From Nectonema munidae (Eukaryota; Nematomorpha; Nectonematoida; Nectonematidae): DNA of 64,000 nucleotides. The notes beneath the pieces were generated by a model, which was given only the letters and a program-made list of their open reading frames with translations, did no database searches and was not told the DNA's origin. Below, piece after piece: positions 23,566 to 38,900 of the stretch (positions are counted from its first letter, which is position 1; each line of letters starts with the position of its first letter). The stretch covers positions 806,001 through 870,000 of the forward strand of contig JAUIRK010001059.1 of assembly GCA_030549495.1 (NCBI GenBank), given 5' to 3'. The position numbers and the translations under genes were made by a program.

Positions 23566-23816
23566 CAATTTACAAATCAATATAGTGGTTGCAAAAGTTA
23601 TGAAGAAATAAATGATATATTACTATCATTAAAAAGATTCAATTCATAACTTCTAGGTTGACAGATCATTTTCAAAATGAACAAGCATCCTTGTGAAAGT
23701 AAGAATAAGTAGTAGGTGGACTTAGGTTGAAGCAAAGAAGACCTCTACTTAGCGAAACGAGAGTGGCTTCTTAATAAAATGGCAATAGGAGAGAACAAAA
23801 TGCTCAGTTTTCTCAT

Positions 23817-23950
23817 TTAAGGAGCAGGAAGTTCTTCCAATTTGAGCGAAGCCTTCATTTCTTCACTTAGCAATCGAGTGATGTGTGGGTATAAAAGTTT
23901 GTAACTTTGACGAATAGTATTTTCCGCCACACCTGCAATGTCTCCGATTT
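23817..23950 (-). CDS. TFIIB: TFIIB exon 9 (C-terminus and stop)
   Basis: Encodes residues 270-313: [20 protein letters not shown], then [20 protein letters not shown] and LPAP, stop TAA. The GVA-x-x-TIRQSYK recognition helix is kept; the tail after YPH differs from the insect and vertebrate LFP-DFKF pattern. Acceptor TCTATTAAG. Confidence 0.93.
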
Positions 23951-26900
23951 CTTAATAGAATTGATGGTGTTAAAGCAACACAACTTATAGAATATACCAA
24001 AGTATCGGGGTGTTTTCTTGGGTAGAAGGCACAATTGCCCCGCATCACTCCTCCATATAGAATACTATAGTAATTTTAGCCCCCCCCCCTCTCCCTAGTT
24101 TATGTTTTGAAACGAAGTATTTTTTAAATGAACGTTTTTATGTACTTTACATATACATGTAGATTGGAGTTTTTTACTTTCCTTATTTTTTATAGAAAAC
24201 AAGCTCAATTTTGAAATCGTTTTCTTAAATCTATTCAAGGAGTTCCAGAAGAGTAAAACTTTAATCATTGGGACAATTATAGAACAGTGTGTATATCTCC
24301 ATAGAAGCAAGGTGTTCTCACTATCAAAGTAGACTGTTAAACGTAGATTCAATCTGTTATTGAGGATATACACACCTTTACGACTAAACGTTTTCCATTA
24401 TGCACAGTAGTTCATTGTAGAACAACACTCAATGCGTACGGATGAAGTCTGTATATACCCATCCCTAGCACTATCAAGTTTCGAACGAGTACAGAACATG
24501 AAGAAAATACAGAAACCAGGCAAAACTAGAAAGATAACCGCCCTGTGATATAGCCTTTGTCCATATAATTTTTTTTATCAAATAAATGCTCATTACATAG
24601 TATTTCAACTTCAAGTCAAATGTTTTTAATTTTTTTATAAAAAGTTTTTTTTTCTAAAATCATATTAAAATAAAATAAGAGTGCCTACCCTCGCATGGTC
24701 CTATCATTTTTAGTAGTGAGAAAGATCATATCGTGTCTCTCCAGCCATACCTTTTTTTCAATTCAAACAAACGAAATTGTGACTGAAAACAATAAAATTT
24801 TAGCATTGTTCAAACTTTTCATATAATGTTCAAATGAACGCCTGGCAAACCCACTTTGCTCAGCTAAGTAAAATCAAAGTGTCGTGTTTCTTGCGCAAGA
24901 TTTATCAGGTTTATATCGGCGCGTGCTTGTTGCTGCATTTCAAAAAGCGAACACATACGGTTAAATAAAAGTGACATAGGCTTCGTGTGATCTTTTAGTT
25001 TATTACTCTTCATACACACATAACATAAATGCTCATATTAAACCTTCATAATAACTTAAATTAATAGATAATAATGGTTGATTGGCGCTCAGTAAATTTA
25101 ATTTCTTGTTAAATGTCATTGTGAATTGACTTGGAAGATTTTTCTGAGACAGGAATTGTTTAAAGCATTGCACGCGATTAAATCAAAAGTGATTCTTAAA
25201 AAATATGGTGTATTTGTGCATTATTCATAGCTCTTATCCGATTGTAACACATCACAAGCACAATCAAATAGGTGGAACATTCATAATACATTATTGATGC
25301 AGCGATCAGTTCAACATTTTTTATCGAAATATTCAAAGAGATTTTTATTTGTGTTATGGAATAAACAACAATATACACATTTTGAACATGCACAAGCTCC
25401 ATTTATTTCTTCTACAAACTATTTAATCAATAATAGTAAACTGTAATTGATACTTAATGAAACCTACAAGCCCCCTGTGATCATTTTGAGAGAGAAAGAT
25501 TCACTTAGTTTCAAAAAAAGGCATTTTTGCATGACTGGTTACTCTGGCTGATAATAACAAGAACAAATCAAAAGGTATTCACTAAGTCACTTCTCTTTCA
25601 AGATTGTGTGCATTTAGACAAAAACACAAAGGATAATTTTACCTTTTGCGGTTTTTTTGTCTGGAGAAAGAGAAGCCGCTAGGAAAATGGCAGCAGCTGC
25701 AATGGAAACAGGACTTCGTCTGAAAAAGGAAAGAGTCAAATGAGAAAGAATTTAGAGAAATATCTTACAACCAACTAAAGAAATTAAACTAGATAGCAAT
25801 CTATACTGAAATATGGTTTTATGTAATTAACGACTAGTTAGTGTATATACAGAAAGACCTCTCTATATTGAACAGCCTAGGGACTGAATTAAAGTGTTAA
25901 AAAACACCCTTAAAATGTATACACTTTCTTATGGTCCAGTCCCAATTTCCCCTCTTCATGTACTTAGAGTCTAGCGATGAGGCTGATTATATCTAGGTGT
26001 TCATTAATCGACGTTTTGATGTATAAATATAACAAAATAGGAAGCAAAGTTTAAATTAAGAAAAATTTTAAATGACATTGAACACATAGTGTTTTCAAAG
26101 TCATAACAAAAATTGAATGTAGTTTTACATGAAATCACTGTTTCATATGGCTATGAACACTCCATGCGAATCACATACAAATAAAAACTTTATCTTGTTT
26201 ATGTCACTTTTTCAATTATGCAAGTTAATATTTTTAGATGTCTCTTCAAAATATTTTTGATGATGTGAAAAGGGGATATGAAGAATTTCTGGGGACCTTT
26301 AGTGTAATTCGTCATAACCCAAGTTCGCTATATCCAAACCGTCTTCAAAGGTAAAAAAGTATGTACATATGAAAAATTAATTCAATAAAATAAGTACATT
26401 ATAGCTTTTTTAAGTTGGTTTCTCTTTTTTCTCAAGTTAAGTTTTTCTCTTTTTGTACTATTTTATTTTCCAATTCATACGAAAACGGCTCATTGATTTC
26501 GTTTTGTAAACAAAATAATTTTCTTTTGTTTGAAAAACTTGGACATTTTTATTCCAATTTTGGTGATTAATTTTAACCATTCATCCTTGGCACATTCATC
26601 CACTTCATTTTCGTGGTGTAAAACATAATCATCTTCAAATTGATCAAAAGGATGATTTTAAAGGTAACAAGACTATCAATCAAGCGTTGTAGTGAGTTCA
26701 AAGCAAAAGTTCTTCGTTACTTAGCTTGCTTCATTCATCTCATCATTGCTATCAATATTTGAAGCACAGCCGTTTTGAAAAATAAAACCGTAAAAGAATG
26801 TTTCTGCACTTTCTGAGATTTTTAGTTAAAAATATCATTTTCTTGCAAACATTTCTTTGTTATAATGAAATTAAGTAGATAAATATTTTTTTGTTTCTCT

Positions 26901-29900
26901 TACAAAAATATATTTTTTTGTATCTGAACTGCATTTAATATAGAATTGTCATCGTAGGATTCAGCCTAGATTTGAATAAATGTATTGACTTTGTGTAGTT
27001 CATTTTGCTTCGAATCAATAGAATGCAAAGATTGGGATTGAGTAGGTTTTCTAGGTGCTTGACTTAGATAGGTATGTTAGCTTAAAGAGATCTATAATTT
27101 TGAGTTACATATAAATTACCATAAATCATTATGGCAATCAAAATAACCCAGAAACTTCAAAAGTATATCTTTAAAAAAAATTTGATTGGAGGTTATCAAA
27201 ATGAGATAAGGAAGAATTGTTCAATAAGCATAAAAAATGAGACAATTAAAAAATAAATATACCCTGGAACTAAATCCAACTCAACAGCTTTTACAGCAAC
27301 GCGAGTAGCAACTTTTTGAACCGAAGAAGGCAATGCCAGGCTGGAACAAAAGCGAGACTAGAATAAAAATACAAATCGTTTCAAAAATGATATTAAACAA
27401 TAGTAAAATATGGAGATGAAAATGGACTTAGAACAGAAAAGATCAACTAATAGCCCTATCAATTTTCCATATATTGAAAATTTACAAAATAATCATAATT
27501 GGAGATAATAAGATTATGGTACACAATATAATCAAATAGGCATAAATATTGCAGGTGCCCACATCCTATCTAAATTTAAATACGCATTAATCTTATGATA
27601 AAAAAAGGTTGCATGTATACGAAATCTGAATTAGATATAAATACACTTGTTAATCATTGCATCAAAAATGGTAAAAGACTTTTAAATATTATCCATGTTG
27701 ATCAAACCACGCCGATCTTAAGGCGGAAGGAGTGAGACTAGATTAATAGGATGATAAGTGCGTATGAAAATCTGTGTAAAAAGAAAAAAAGAAGCAATAC
27801 CATAAAGTCTCCGGAAGTGATCAGATCAACGTTGGTTTCGAGAGTTTTCAAAATGATCTTAAAACACCTCCCTATCTCCTTTTTGGAAACGTTTCCAATA
27901 GCACAAATTTCTAAAATCCAAATAAAAATTAAAAAAAACACGCAAAAGGGATGGAACAAAAATAATAATCAAGTCAAAATGGCGAAATATCGAATAGACT
28001 CATATTTATTTAAAATTGACTAAGAACTTCCAAATGAGCATTGAAATTTTTATATGTCATTGTGCTAGCTTAGTATTTTAAACAATTGGCTTTCAAATTG
28101 CCAACTATTTTAGATTTGGAGTGTTTATGTTGCTACAGCAAGTTTGTAAGGTTGCTCCAAGTTAATCAAGATATAAAATAAGGCCAATTAGTAATTTGGT
28201 TAGTGACTTTCAAAAAGCTTTTTAAGTAATATGTAACCATGGGTAACATTATGATCAAATGATGCGTATGGATGTTTGTTGGGAATGGTGGCTCAAATAG
28301 TTAATGTGCTTTTAATAAGTATTTTTAATTATTATATTTCAGCTACATTCCACAAAAATCAATCCATCGGATCCGATATACAGTTGATTTTCCTTTCCTT
28401 TTGTTCAAATTTTTGTCAGAAGAGTGCACTTTCCTAAATTTACTGTTCCAATTGCGTGCGAAGGATTCAACATTAAACAAAGAGTGGCAATTTTCGTCTT
28501 TGAATGCACGAAGCTTAGGCATGGGTTCTCGTAGAACTCGGCATAAATCAAGAAGCAGAAGAGTTTCATTTTTGAATGAACCAATCTCTTCCAATATTTC
28601 TTTTTCATTTTGTTTTCAATGGTCGTTTTCCTTGATCAAATGTTGACCTCGCTAAAAAGACAGAGTTTTGTTTCAGTTGTTACCTGCACTTTTATGTGTA
28701 GTGACAATCTTGTAACTTCATGCTCTTCAGTCGCATAACATGATTCACAACTTCTCTCTACGATTTATTTGGTCTGTCAGTTTTCTTTTTTGGATATATT
28801 TGCAATGCCTCTTTTCTCTTCACCCAGCATCATTACTTTTTCTTTCCACATGTCGTACCATCTTAGACGATTTCTTCTCATAAAATCATTAATAGCATGT
28901 GATAGTAAGTAAGTTCAACTTTCGTTTTCAGATTTTGCTAGTTGAATAATTATATTATCAACAATTTTCTTTCTGTGTACCAAATGCTTTTCATCGGATG
29001 ATCACGTTACACAGATAAAAGGTAGTGTAGGGAAGAAACAGCTTTCACAAACCTTTGCTTTCAATTTTTGCTTTAAAAATGGCACTCGTGTCTCTAAAAT
29101 GGAGTCATGCTTTTTTTTATTCTTTTAATTATCGTCATCCCATATTAACGAGAAACATACGCGAAGTTACAAGCCTGTGAGACATTTTGAGATGTGTTAT
29201 TCCTGTATTTCATCGACTCTGCCATATTGAGATTGGAGCCAAAAGTTTCATAGACTAGATGCTGCCTGTCGCCCAACAAACTTTGTCTGAGGATTTCTTC
29301 AGCCTTCATTCATCCAAGAGTTTGAAAACAAAGTTTGAGTATTTCATCCAAGAGTAAAGTGAAATCAGAGTTATTTTCTAGTAGAACAACTGCTTGCCAA
29401 AGCTGATGAGTTTGTTCTACCCCAAACTTTAGGTTAAAGCACCTGGTGGTAGCTTTTTACATCTAGATGGTTCAGTTGAAAATGACTCCATCAGGAGAAG
29501 GCATATCTAGAGATTCGCTGTCAAATGCTACTAGAAATGCTTGCCATTTAAGAAAAATTTCAAGAAGAATGATAGCTTATCCTCATTCCCGGCCAGCGAA
29601 TTAACAGCATATGGAGAGTCTTTAACTAATACTTATTTATGGAATTTACCTTTTTAATTACATGTTTAAGTATACGTTTTTAAACCAAATTTTTCATATC
29701 AGATCTTGGGGATAAAAAGAATTTAGGACCTAAGTTGGTCTCTGCTATAACACTTTATTTCAAACACTAAAAAACATCGTTTTTTATTACAAAAAAGTTA
29801 ATGCTTTCTGATAAATGAATACCCTAACTCATTGATATTTTTGAAGTACAACAACAGATAATAATAATAATAATAATATTAAAAAAGGTTAAAAAAAAAT

Positions 29901-32900
29901 AACAAATGAAGAATGCTTAGAGCTAATGCTTCTCACCTTTGAAAGTTCGCGGTACTCCATCTTGTCTGCAGGCAATATAAAGACAGGCAGCAGCTTTTGC
30001 GTCATTACTTCGTCCCTTCAGGCCTTTGGTTGAATGCACCTGTTTGAAAAGCGCATCTGCACGATCCTATTAACACAAATGGTAGAGACAGGATACTAAA
30101 AAAGGAACTAGCTGTGTCACCAAGAGAGCAGTGGAGCGGAAAGATTTAGTAATGGATCCTGACCCCCTCACTTATGATTCTTCGATTATGTCTCCATACC
30201 ATCAAATTATATAGGCTTTCATTGGTGAGGTAAAAAGACAATCTTTCTATTTGCAAAATGGTTATTAGGAAAGGCAAGCAAAATGTGCTTGCTTACAACT
30301 CATTATATAGGTTTTATATGTCTTTCATATTTTTTGTAAATTGGTAGTCCAATTTTTGTTTCCAAATTTAGATTTTGAGTGAACACAACTTTTTTTTATA
30401 AGCAACCGTTTTCAGGCCTCAAATCACGGCAAAAACTAAGCAACTTGCTTAGAAACTCTCAGATCTCATATGGATCGCTTACTTAACTTTTAGAATTATA
30501 AACATCGCCTTCATTTCTCCCTATCCTAAGAATAACACTCATTTTGAGTTAATATAATTTAATAAATCATAAAATTTTAATAAAAAAAAATATATTAAAG
30601 ACCCTCCTTTTTCTACATTAATCCCAGACTTACTTTAGAAAATGGAGTTGCTTATATAAAAAAAAAGGTGTATCTAAGATGCAATGTGTAGCGATGATGA
30701 AAAAATTGAAAGAATACAGGCAATCAAATGTTTGTTTCCAACTGCTCATATAGATTCTATGTATGTTTTAACTTCGGTGATAATGCATGATACTTATAGA
30801 AAGAAGCGACGCCAGCCCGCTATATAGTTTGTGTAGTGCCGAAATTTTGTGAGTGAATACGAATGCATACAGAACAGGAAGTAACAGAACCAATAATATA
30901 TTCGCAAAGAGTTTTTGCTGGCGCGCAAAACTAAAAAAATACAGGGGCAAAACTGATTTTAATGGGTTAGAAAAGAGTATACATTTATATAATTCAAGGG
31001 AGTTTTATGGAAGTTAAATAAATCCGGAGGGGGCGAGGGGATAGACCTTAATTAAAATGAAGTTTACAAACTTTTAAATGTAGTTTTAACATTTCTACTT
31101 TAAACAGCAGATACTGTAAGTTCGTTTTATGCTCTACAAAAGATTTTGCTCTTCGAAACACTTAAAGTGAAGAAATGATTTCACAAGCTTAGCTTTGAAA
31201 TGAATATGTTAAAAAATGGATGGAAAAAAGTTGTTATGCAATGATAAAATAGGCGTATTTTGCAACAAATTAAAAATAGCTAAATTTTCATTTAAATAAA
31301 CTGATTGAGATTTTTTTATTTCAGAAATTTAATTTGAATTTATTCATGAAACTTTATATTTAAATCTTGATTTTTTTTAAGGATTTTTCAGCTAAATGCA
31401 TCATATATTTATATTTTTATAAAAATATCATTTATTATGGAAAAGATAAATAATAAAATGATCAATGGTACTTATTGCTAAATTTTTGGTGCTCATTGTA
31501 TACCTCGCTCTTGTCTATGTTCAAGCTATAAAAGGATCACCAGACTTTAAAAACAAGTTTTTCTTTTTCCTTTTTATCAAAAAAAAAATGTCTGAACAAG
31601 AAACTCTTTTTCAGGAAAATTTTTAGAACAAGAAATGTATGGATGGAGAATCAAACAACCTACAAACTAAAGTCAACTGATTAGCTGAACAACTATATCT
31701 AATAACTAACTTGCTCACTATAATGTATAAATCTTTGAAATATTATTATTTAACCGGTTAACAACGCGTAATGTTTTAGCAAGGATTTCGTAGCGGGATG
31801 ACTTTTCTGACGCTAACTACTCACTCCGTCCTCCTCTACTTCACTTATATAGGCAGGCTTGCTACTACGTGTAAATTTAGTCTGGCTTGCATCCTTTCGT
31901 GGTTGCGTTTTACACCGGTGAACTAGACAAATGTTTTATCAACAGGAGGTTTTAATTCAACGCCATAAAAAAGAAATTTGTCTAGAGGGAGCTAAATCAT
32001 TTGTACTGATTATAACTATTTGTACTGATTAATTTTTGTTACTTTGGGGCAAAATTAATTTATTGGTTTTCCATAAATGCAGGAGTCAAATGATATCAAT
32101 ATAAGAATCAATAAGAAAAATATGGAGTGCAGAAATACAGACAGTATGGGAAAATGTATGCATTTTTGTTTGCTCACTTCGCAGCTCTCAGCATAGACGA
32201 GTTTATGGAATTCGGTATAGTATAGAAAACGTTCGAATCCACATGGTTGAGAAGGATGAAACATTTTTTACTTAAATTTTAAGCATCCTGATTTCTGAAT
32301 AAATTTCCTGTCTTTTGAGAAAAAACTTACAATGATTGAATCAGGAATACTAATTCTGTCAGCCATATTTTTGATTTCTTTAAAAACGTTTATTAATGTT
32401 CTGTCAGAACTGGACAAATTTCTTTGACCACCAAAACGAGCTGATGAATATTGATCCACGTAAGAGGAACTAGGTCCAATCATTGTTGAAAGATTGCTTC
32501 CGTCAAGAAGAGGATTCTGAAAAAAATAAAATACATCTCAGGTTTTCAACCTTCTAAATGTTTCATAATTTAGATCTATATTTTAGTTTTTACATAATAA
32601 GCAATGATGGATTAATTGAGATGGCCAGGTTTTGAATAGGGTGAAAGAGCAAAAGGGAGAGGCATAAAGTTAAGAATAGGGATTGACTGCCGCGCTGGAG
32701 TAAATGCATCCCTGCTATCAACCAACTAAATCACTAGCTAACTGAATATTAAAAATGACTAACTATTCACCCTGCTAATTAATCTTACTATCTGAATAAG
32801 TAAAAGTAGTAAAATAAATTTTTATGACTGAGCAAATCACTTTTTTGGAAGTATTAACTGTGCGAATATTCACTCAGCGAATTCTTGGCTTCCATATTTT

Positions 32901-35900
32901 ATTCCTTGTAAGTTCCTATTCTCGATGATGAAGCGACATGGTTCAAGCTTTGTGTGGAGTAGATTTAATAATATTAGTTTTATCTTGCGTTGCGACACAT
33001 CCATCTTTCCCATTATTGTATTCTCAGACACAAAATATAGCAAAAAGTAAGCAAAATAATTCTTATTCCATTGAAGGAAGCCGTTAAAATGTTATTGAAA
33101 AAATAACTAAAATTGAATATATAAATAACTAAATATATTTTTGCTAAAATAACATTTCTCAAGTAGTTTTTCTATTATTTGAGGCATTGATTTTCGAAAA
33201 TTGATCGTTTGCTTTCCTTTTTGAAACAATTTTCGTATAACTTAAAGCAGTCGGCTTTTATTGTGACTGAAAGGACACCTCAATCATATTCAATGGATTA
33301 AATTCGTGATTTAAACGTACGCAATAGAAAAATATGTTATAGATCCGTGATGCTCCATGCACGATGCGTACCTCACTTTAACGCTTTGGATAGAGTGCTC
33401 ACGTTCTCAAGAAATTAGTGATTCAATTCCTTATATAATGATGTACTAAGACCTGTTGATTGTGATGTTTCAGTTATTTCAGGGAATTTGAAAAAATCAG
33501 GAGGAGGAAAGGAGTTATTTCACCCAGAAATAATTGAATTGAAGCATAATAGCAAATTAGTCAACATACAAAAATAAAAATATTAAACACAAATTGATAG
33601 TTTTAGACAAATTTCAAATAGTAAAAAAAATAAGTGCTCTCGGAAGTTCCTGGTGTTTGGAATCTACATTTTCTGCCGTAATAAACATCAGGTGAAAAAA
33701 TACCCTCTAACCAGAGGCGCAAACCCTCAAAAATTTTTGGGGATGAGAGAGACAGCAAAGTTTTTTTTTTATAATTTTCAAAATTTATTATAAAATAATC
33801 TTTGTCCAATGAACACACTACAATTTTTACCCGACATTATACTTGCGCTCCAATCCAACTATAACTGCGAATAACTAGACGGATTTTATCGAGTCAAATT
33901 ACCTTGTTTGTTTGGTCTCTGTTTTGACACCACTTCATCAAACACAGGTTTGCACGCAGGTGCATGTGTCATGATCCAAGATAAATTGAACAAAGATTTG
34001 CTGCATTTCGCATGTCGACACCTTATCTTGGGCTGATAGCAGGAGCGGCATTCACGGCCCTTCGTAGTGAATCAAGTGTCCCCAAAGTGCTACTCTTCAA
34101 ACGGTTCAAGCAACAATGAGAGTTATCAACCACACGAGCTACTTGTCGGCTCTTGATGATGAGTACATCGCTTCAAAAGTAGGCACAATCAAAGATAAAA
34201 TTCTATTTTATCTCATCAGAAACTAGTTTTTAGCGGAATATACGTTCATTATTTTCAGAACCTTTTTTCATGATACCAAAGTTCAGCTATTCAAATTAAT
34301 CACAGAGATTTTTGGTAAAAATTTAGTTCCATCAATACACCAAACATTTTGCAAGAATGAAAATTTGTTTGTTTTTAAATGAGAGAAAAATAGTTTTCAA
34401 TCGTTACAATTTTATATCAATGGATATTGTCAGACTCGCGTTAAAAATTTTTTTTGAACAAAGGTCACTTAACAAAATGTTAAAAGTTATTTTACTTTTT
34501 GTAGATTTTTGTAGTTTGCGCCAATTTAGCTTTTAAACTATTTTTGAATGATGCTGACAAAAATGAAGTAATGCAATCTTAATTTTTTGTTTGCCCAATT
34601 TTATCTTTATTTTATACCCTTTTTTGAGAGTCTAACTAACTTACACTTTTTCTTATACACTAAAAAGAATGAAAAAATTCTAATACCAAGTTTTCTAACT
34701 TTAGTTCTGTTTTACATTTTTGATAGAAATTACATCAGAAAAGTTATGTAATTTGGATGTGTTTTTTTTAATTTATTTTTCTCAATAAAACGTTTTCATT
34801 TATTAGGAAGAAGAAATGGAACAAGTCCTTTTTTTAAATATCTTTTTCAAAATCTTTATCTTAAATCTTTTGTTACTATATGCATGTTATATTATTCTTT
34901 ATCACGGGTCGACAATAACCTATTAGGTTTGCTCCGCTATGTTATATCTTAAACTGGTTTTTTAATAAATAAATAAAACTGAAAATTAATGAATGATTTT
35001 TTACATTCAATAAAATTTTCAATTTTTTTATTGTTAATTGATATCTTTACCTTTGGAGATGGTGCGCATCTATTTGAAGTGAGAAAGAAGGAGCTATTTA
35101 TAAGTCCCCTTATTCATTGTTGACGTTAAGCTTAATAGGGCGGGGGTTAAAGTTCACATTAAGCTTAATTAAGAATGAAATAGAATATACAAGAGAGGAG
35201 TAGGAATTCAGAAAAATTTGTTGTCTTTTTTGGAAGATGCTTGAAGGTCCGCTTTCCCTTTATTAAGCCCCAATAATTTCAAGGATGTGCGCCCCTGAAT
35301 CAATCACATTTTTTTCATATAAACATAACAGGGTGTCTAGTAGTATCTTTTCCTTCAGTCATTCACTCATATAAAACTCTCCAACCTTTAGTTATTTGTT
35401 TTCTCCATCAATCAGATATCCTTTCATCAATTCCTGTAATGTGCCTGATAGACTACTCCATTTCAAATGAAAAGCCTATTCGCCCCCAACAATTTTGGAT
35501 TTTTTTAAACTAGTGTATATGCGATATGCAAATTTAATTAAAATATTTTCGATGGAAGTATAGTATTTAAATTTCACCAATTTTGTAAAAAAAATATAAA
35601 GTAGTCTTATAAATTTAGGTATGCGCTGAATACGCTCTATTTTAAAGGATTGCTTGAATATTTGGTCTCCCGTGGTATTTCCAGACCAGTAATTTTGAAA
35701 ATTGCAAAAAAAATTCGCCCCCTCAATAATTTTGAGGATATAATTTGAGGATTTGAGGTTTATATTTCAATAAAACTTTATCTGTACAATCAGTATCTAT
35801 ATAAAAACCAGTTTCAAAGTCAGGAGCATAATTTTTGATGAAAATGAAAAAATTGTAAAATTAAGAACAACCCTAAAATAGATTATATATTAGGTTCATG

Positions 35901-38900
35901 TAATAGCTATGGGGAGGTCAGAATTGGAATCGAGAAAATTTCTTCTGTTTGCAAAAGATGGGTTTAACATAAAAGAATGCTAGCGTCTGGGGAAGAAGCT
36001 GCAATCAAACTTAAGACATACAATAAGAATAAAGTTTTGGGCGTACATTAGAATGTGAAGATGGGTGGGTTTGTCCTGAAATTTAATTTACCAACAGAAG
36101 AGGAATTGATGACCTTGTTTCTATCTCGTAGAAATATATTAAGTTTATTAAACGAGATTTTCGATCCAATCGGACTACTTGTTCCATATGTGGTTACTGC
36201 AAAAATTTTATTGAGAAATACTTGTAGACAAAAGTGCAAACAAAATTGATTGGAACGAATCTGTGCCCAACGAACAAAAATTGGTGGATTTAATCTCTTC
36301 ACAAAACTAAGTGAATCAAAATTTTTATTTTTCTAAGAGGATTGATAATAATAATAATAATAGAAGAAGGTATCAATGACAGTTGGTTATGTATGTTTTC
36401 AGATCGTTCTGATATAGCTTTTGGCGCTTGTGCTTACATATTACTTACGAGATGGTACCGTATTTTGTCGGATTGTGACGGCCAAAACTAAAATATGCCC
36501 TTAAAGAAGGAAGACGTCTTAACAATAGTCGGAGACGAATCGCAAGGAGCTGTTTTGGGGAAAAGACTAAATAAATTCAGTGTCACTTTGCGTATAAATT
36601 TTAAGAAGGTGCTATTCATGATAGTCCTATCCTTCTTCCTTCTAATCATGTTTTGTAGATTATACGTTAAACACGTTCATGATTTAAATCATGTGGGAGT
36701 TTTATCTACATCATCTTGAAGTAAGATCTTTGAATAAACTAGCAAAGTCAACAAGGTCCAAATGTTTGACTTGCAATTTTTAGATAAAATATTGTGTAAG
36801 AGCAAGATGGCTAATTTGTCTAAAGAAAGACTTCTACCTTTCGAATTTATAGCTCGGTCCAATTTTACTTAAGAGAAGGCGTAAAAGAAGAACATTAATT
36901 TTTGAAAATAAGGCGCATGGTTTTATTATAAATTGTATGTCTATTCGTGCGTTTATAAAGGTTTTCAAAGATTTCCTTCGTTCAGAGGACTTCCGAGAAA
37001 ATGTTATTGTGATAAAAGTTCTCAAATTATGAAAGGTGCAAGGAAGCTTTGTCTCTGAAGACTGATTTAGAAAAGTTAGAGTTTGAATCAATTTTGTTCA
37101 CGGCTAACTCACCGTGAGAAAAGGGGTTAACCAAATCTTTAATAAAAAATGTAAAGAAAAACATAATGACCAAAGTTGTAAAAATCCAGTGTTGAATTTT
37201 GAAGAACTACAAAGATAACTTTTGGAAATAGTTAAGATAATGAACAATCGCCAATCGTTAGACACCCAACGCATCCCGAAGACGGGAAATATCTTTGCCC
37301 TAATGATTTGTTGCTAGGCATAACTCCGTGCAATTGATGTAAGTAAATATGCTTGTGCAAGACTTCTTTTTATGCAAAAAACATGCAATCAATTTTGGTC
37401 AAAATGGTATAAAGAGTATCAACATTTTAGTAGATCAGAAAAAGACGGTTCAATTTCTCTTTACTACACAATATAAGTCTGAACAAAACGCAAAAATCCA
37501 CAACACTTTTCATAGAAACTAACACACACCCAAAAATCCTAGGCATCATATACGATTAAAAACTGACATACAACAGACACATACTCAACACCAAAGAATC
37601 GCCAAGTAAAGCGCTCGATAAACTCAAAGCCCTATCAGGAACTTCCTGCGGTAAACACAAAGAAACCATAACAAACATATAAAGTTATTATAACAAGTCT
37701 AATCTTAGAGTACGGTTCCATAATATGGGCACACTCCATCTCTCAAACAAGCCTTTCTAAACTACAAACTACACAAAACACAGCTCTCCAATTGGCACAC
37801 AAGAAGGAATACACACAGCACTGCACTCGCCAACCAAACTATGCACATATAAGCTGTCACCAATTACCTCAATTCACTTTCAATCTTACCAATCCTTAAC
37901 TCTACACCACCCACCATACATAAATATAAAAAATCTCTGCCAATCAACATCAGACGTACTCTCGCCCAATTAAGATCAAACAAATGGCCATTACTCTTGA
38001 AATATTTACACAAAATCAGCCCCAAAACACACCCCTCGCTTCAGTGCCCTCTCTGCAAAACACACCCCCACAACACAGAACACCTATTCAACTGCCCACA
38101 CATCTCAAACGACTCGATCTTTGGCTTAACCCACACGCAATTACCAACGTTCTGTCAGAATGGAAAAACAAACAACGATCACCGCCACCTCAAACCACCA
38201 TAATACATCATTAAATCCCATATTCTTATATACCAACATCTTAACACAGACTTAAATTTAAAAAATCACATATATGCATACATACACATCTCTCCTGGTC
38301 ACAACCAAAGCGGCTCGGTCGCCACTGGTATGGTGATAACAAGATATCTGCCAGTTGAGGCCAACAACAACAATATCTAAGAATTAATATGCTTTAAATT
38401 TGAATTCTAGAGTAAACGACTTAATTGTTTTAATTTTATTTAGCAAAAAAATAGGGGCGTTTTTCATTACTTGTGTATTCAATTTCATTCATCTAACTCT
38501 TTCAGTTACAGTAATCAAAAGAGATGAGATAAAGGATAAGATAAGGCATAAAATGTTTCTTTAATTTAAACTTAATAAATACTAATAAAACTTCATTTAA
38601 ACTTTAAATTTAATTTAATTTTATAAAATTAATTAATTTTAAACTTAATAAAACTTAATTTAAACTTTAAATTTAATTTAATTTTATAAAATTAATTAAT
38701 TTTAAACTTAATAAAACTTCATTTAAACTTTAAATTTAATTTAATTTTAAACTTAATAAAACTTAATTTAAACTTTAAATTTTATGCGCTATAGAAAAAT
38801 TTTTGCCCAGCTGAAAAATTTGTGGGCTATTCAAATGCCTAGCTACATTACTGTCTCTAATCAACTATAGCTCAAATTCGCATTATTATATAAAATGAAG

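Noticed and set aside
27751-28023. Plus-strand open frame of 90 residues
   Set aside because: It is antisense to TFIIB exon 6, which has clear homology on the minus strand.
32225-32245. tRNA T-arm (GTTCGAATCC)
   Set aside because: Flanking bases do not pair and no D-arm, anticodon arm or acceptor stem can be drawn on either strand.
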